DNA from: Allomuricauda sp. CAU 1633
GTDB taxonomy: Bacteria; Bacteroidota; Bacteroidia; Flavobacteriales; Flavobacteriaceae
Direction of reading: 5' to 3'
Length of the DNA stretch: 64,000 bases
Assembly: GCF_017313225.1 (NCBI RefSeq)
Contig: NZ_JAFLNE010000001.1
Coordinates: forward strand, 372,001 to 436,000
Shown here: piece after piece, positions 61,770-64,000 of the stretch
Layout: each line of letters starts with the position of its first letter
Position numbering within the stretch: position 1 is the stretch's first letter
Notes under the pieces: generated by a model
What the model was told of the DNA's origin: nothing
Databases searched by the model: none
The model's input: the letters and a program-made list of their open reading frames with translations, nothing else
Program-made: the position numbers and the translations under genes

Positions 61770-64000
61770 ATGAAAAACCTCACCTATATTGTTTTATTGG
61801 TGTTTTTTGTGGTCAACCATGTAAGTGCCCAGACCTATCAGATTACGGGAAAGGTTGTAGATGAACAGAACCAGACTATACCTTTTGCCAATATTTTGCT
61901 TTTGCAGGCATCCGACACCACCTTTGTAAAAGGCACCTCTGCGGATGACAATGGTTTTTTTGCCCTTACCGAGGTAGACCCTGATCTTTATCTTCTACAA
62001 GCCAGCTATGTGGGGCGGGGCTCTGAACCACGGGCATTGGATATTTCCCAAGATGTTTCCCTAGGGGCATTGATCATACCCTTGGAGGCCAATGAACTGG
62101 ATGAGGTGGTTGTCACGTCACAGCGACCAAAGCTGCAAAGATTACCAGACAGACTGGTCTTTTCGGTTGAAAATACCGTCATTTCTCAGGGAACAACATG
62201 GGATATTTTAAGAAGTACACCTGGCGTCATAGTAAACGATGATAGGTTGTTGGTGAGGGGAGAGGGTGCAAGGGTCTATCTTAATGGAAGGCAAGTTCAG
62301 TTATCAGGTCAAGAAGTGCAAGATTTGTTACAGGGTCTTTCGGGAGTGAACATTAAATCGGTTGAGGTAATCATTAACCCGCCTGCCCAGTACGATGCCG
62401 AAGGCGGCCCCATTTTAAATATCGTCACGAGCAAAAATATTATTCCCGGATATAAGGGAAGTATTAATGGAACCTATACCCAAGCGGTGTTTCCAAAATA
62501 TAATTTGGGAACAAGCCATTACTATAAAACAGACAAGCTAAATCTATTTGCCAACTATTCTTTCAATCCGCAAAAAGAAATCTGGAAAACAGAGAAGGGC
62601 ATCAATTTTATGGATGATGCCAATTCGGTTTTTTCGCGATGGGATACACGATATAACCAAATTAAAAGCACCCAATCCCATACCGGAAGCGTAATTATGG
62701 ATTACGATTTTGATGACAACAACAGCATCAATTTGACTTCCAGTTTAATGTTCAACCCTGATCAAGAACAACAAACCCAGTTGAGCAATACCATGCAAAA
62801 TGCCCAATATGAGTTGGATTCCACTTTTACCACCTTGAACAATACCACTATGGACAACACCAATGTGGCAGTTGATTTGAGTTATGTTCACAAATTAAAA
62901 AAACCCGGGGCCCGACTGAGTTTTAACGGCCATTATACCTATTACAATGGAGAGTCATTTCAGAACTTGGCGTCCAATTATTTTGATTCCAGCGGGAGTT
63001 TTTTAAGGGATTTTGGTTTTGACTCTGATTCACAGCAAGACATTCAGATTTACACCGGGCAGATAGATTTTTCAACGCCCATGGGCAACGCTTCCATAGA
63101 AACAGGTGCCAAGATTTCTTCGATTGATTCTGAAAGTAATGTGGATTTTTTCAACTTTAATGGTACAAGCAATACCGTGGACTCAGCCCTATCTGATGAC
63201 TTCACGTATGATGAAAATGTGTATGCAGCCTATTTCAGTTTTGTAAAAAACTGGGAAAAATGGTCCATGAAAATGGGATTGCGGGGAGAACTTACCCAAG
63301 CAGAAGGGGTTTCGTTGACTTTGAACGAAACCAACACCCAAGATTTCTTTGAACCTTTTCCATCGTTGTATTTGCTTTATTCGCCATCGGATAAGCATAG
63401 CTTTTCCTTTGATTATGGTAGAAATGTGGATCGCCCCAAATACAACGACCTTAACCCATTCCGGTTTTTCTTCAATGAGAACGATTATGAAGAGGGCAAC
63501 CCAAGTTTAAGACCGAGCTTCAGCAACAATTTTAATTTCAACTATACACTTAACAGCGAATATTTCTTCGATGTGTATTATCGGGATAATGGCGCCAACA
63601 TAGCCTATTTGGTCTTTCAGGACAACGACAACCAAACCTTGGTGGAGCTCAAGCAAAATGTATTGGAGAGCACATCCTATGGATTGGACTTTACGCTGAG
63701 CAAAACCATTATACCCTCATGGTTTTTGTATGCCTACACCTCACTTTTTCATGAGGAAGAAACCTTTTTGGCCGTTGAAAGCGGAAACGTGGAATACACC
63801 AATGAAGTGGATGGGGTCTATGGCTACTTGGCCAATTATTTGACGCTTTCCAAGGATGGAAGCCTCACCGGCGAGGTGACCATGACCTATATTTCCAATT
63901 TTTTGTTTGGTTCATACATTTCTGATGAACAGTTGAACCTTACTTTGGGATTACGAAAATCCTTGTTCAACAACAGGGCTGTTGTTTCCATAGCTGCAGA
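61770..64000 (+). CDS. Outer-membrane beta-barrel family protein (TonB-receptor-like), cut off by window end
   Basis: 743 whole codons in the window, no stop. A signal peptide (1-21, ending NHVSAQ) is followed by a carboxypeptidase-regulatory-like domain (YQITGKVVDEQNQTIPFANILLLQASDTTFVKGTSADDNGFFALTEV, about 23-70). A plug-like domain (about 100-200, with LDEVVVTSQRP, PGVIVNDD, VRGEGARVYLNGRQVQL, VEVIINPPAQYDAEGGPILNIVT) and then a large beta-barrel follow. This layout is that of the OMP_b-brl_3 (outer membrane beta-barrel) family, TonB-dependent-receptor relatives with unknown cargo. The barrel's end lies outside. Confidence 0.9.
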   Translation, partial: MKNLTYIVLLVFFVVNHVSAQTYQITGKVVDEQNQTIPFANILLLQASDTTFVKGTSADDNGFFALTEVDPDLYLLQASYVGRGSEPRALDISQDVSLGALIIPLEANELDEVVVTSQRPKLQRLPDRLVFSVENTVISQGTTWDILRSTPGVIVNDDRLLVRGEGARVYLNGRQVQLSGQEVQDLLQGLSGVNIKSVEVIINPPAQYDAEGGPILNIVTSKNIIPGYKGSINGTYTQAVFPKYNLGTSHYYKTDKLNLFANYSFNPQKEIWKTEKGINFMDDANSVFSRWDTRYNQIKSTQSHTGSVIMDYDFDDNNSINLTSSLMFNPDQEQQTQLSNTMQNAQYELDSTFTTLNNTTMDNTNVAVDLSYVHKLKKPGARLSFNGHYTYYNGESFQNLASNYFDSSGSFLRDFGFDSDSQQDIQIYTGQIDFSTPMGNASIETGAKISSIDSESNVDFFNFNGTSNTVDSALSDDFTYDENVYAAYFSFVKNWEKWSMKMGLRGELTQAEGVSLTLNETNTQDFFEPFPSLYLLYSPSDKHSFSFDYGRNVDRPKYNDLNPFRFFFNENDYEEGNPSLRPSFSNNFNFNYTLNSEYFFDVYYRDNGANIAYLVFQDNDNQTLVELKQNVLESTSYGLDFTLSKTIIPSWFLYAYTSLFHEEETFLAVESGNVEYTNEVDGVYGYLANYLTLSKDGSLTGEVTMTYISNFLFGSYISDEQLNLTLGLRKSLFNNRAVVSIAA

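Overview
This 64 kb window is a chromosomal segment of a bacterium in the Bacteroidota, almost certainly a marine member of the Flavobacteriaceae. I cannot fix the genus from the sequence, though a Muricauda/Allomuricauda-like organism would fit. Four things support this. Promoters repeatedly carry the Bacteroidota -7 element TAnnTTTG, often only a few bases before the start codon. Shine-Dalgarno sequences are essentially absent. There is a complete gliding-motility adhesin operon with type IX secretion (T9SS) type B sorting domains. Typical families of the group are present (DUF4175, GIN-domain, PorP/SprF, outer-membrane beta-barrel family proteins).

Layout. 1-4.4 kb: the 5' part of pgk (minus), holB, two DoxX-type membrane genes around a Crp/Fnr regulator, and an OmpH/Skp-like lipoprotein. 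4.6-17.4 kb: a methyltransferase, a DUF2264 protein, mnmG-ybeY-DUF4175 (minus, overlapping), gltX and an SPFH protein (plus), and glnS (minus). Two ParB-binding parS palindromes lie on either side of mnmG, one of them inside the last codons of ybeY. 17.6-37.2 kb: the sprC-sprD-sprB-sprF gliding operon; sprB alone spans 14.2 kb (4,747 codons, about 40 SprB repeats). 37.2-41.4 kb: folB, tRNA-Cys, a LysE-type exporter, a GIN-domain protein and RNase R. A 592-bp AT-rich gap (41,354-41,945) between divergent rnr and rpiB is the only long non-coding stretch and is a possible, unproven, replication origin. 41.9-43.7 kb: rpiB, a CDF metal exporter and an ElaA-type acetyltransferase as an operon.

43.8-52.1 kb (minus): a type II restriction-modification pair (C5 cytosine methyltransferase with a putative PD-(D/E)XK nuclease), the GDYXXLXY/DUF4401/DUF2157 membrane module, a membrane protein of unknown role, an esterase-like protein and a C-terminal processing protease. 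52.1-53.0 kb holds the most unusual object of the window: the essential RNase P protein gene (rnpA) is fused in frame behind a DUF559 endonuclease-like gene. The DUF559 part is bracketed by perfect inverted copies of a 29-bp palindromic repeat, and a third solo copy lies 8.7 kb away at 43,766. It looks like a small mobile cassette that has captured the start and promoter of rnpA.

53-64 kb: an M1 metallopeptidase, a subtilisin-like lipoprotein and an MBL-fold hydrolase (minus), a CPA-type cation/proton antiporter (plus), a tiny lipoprotein, lepA (minus), and the first 743 codons of an outer-membrane beta-barrel receptor that runs off the window.

Most of the window is core housekeeping. The accessory parts are the restriction-modification pair, the DUF559 repeat cassette and perhaps the DUF2264 gene.
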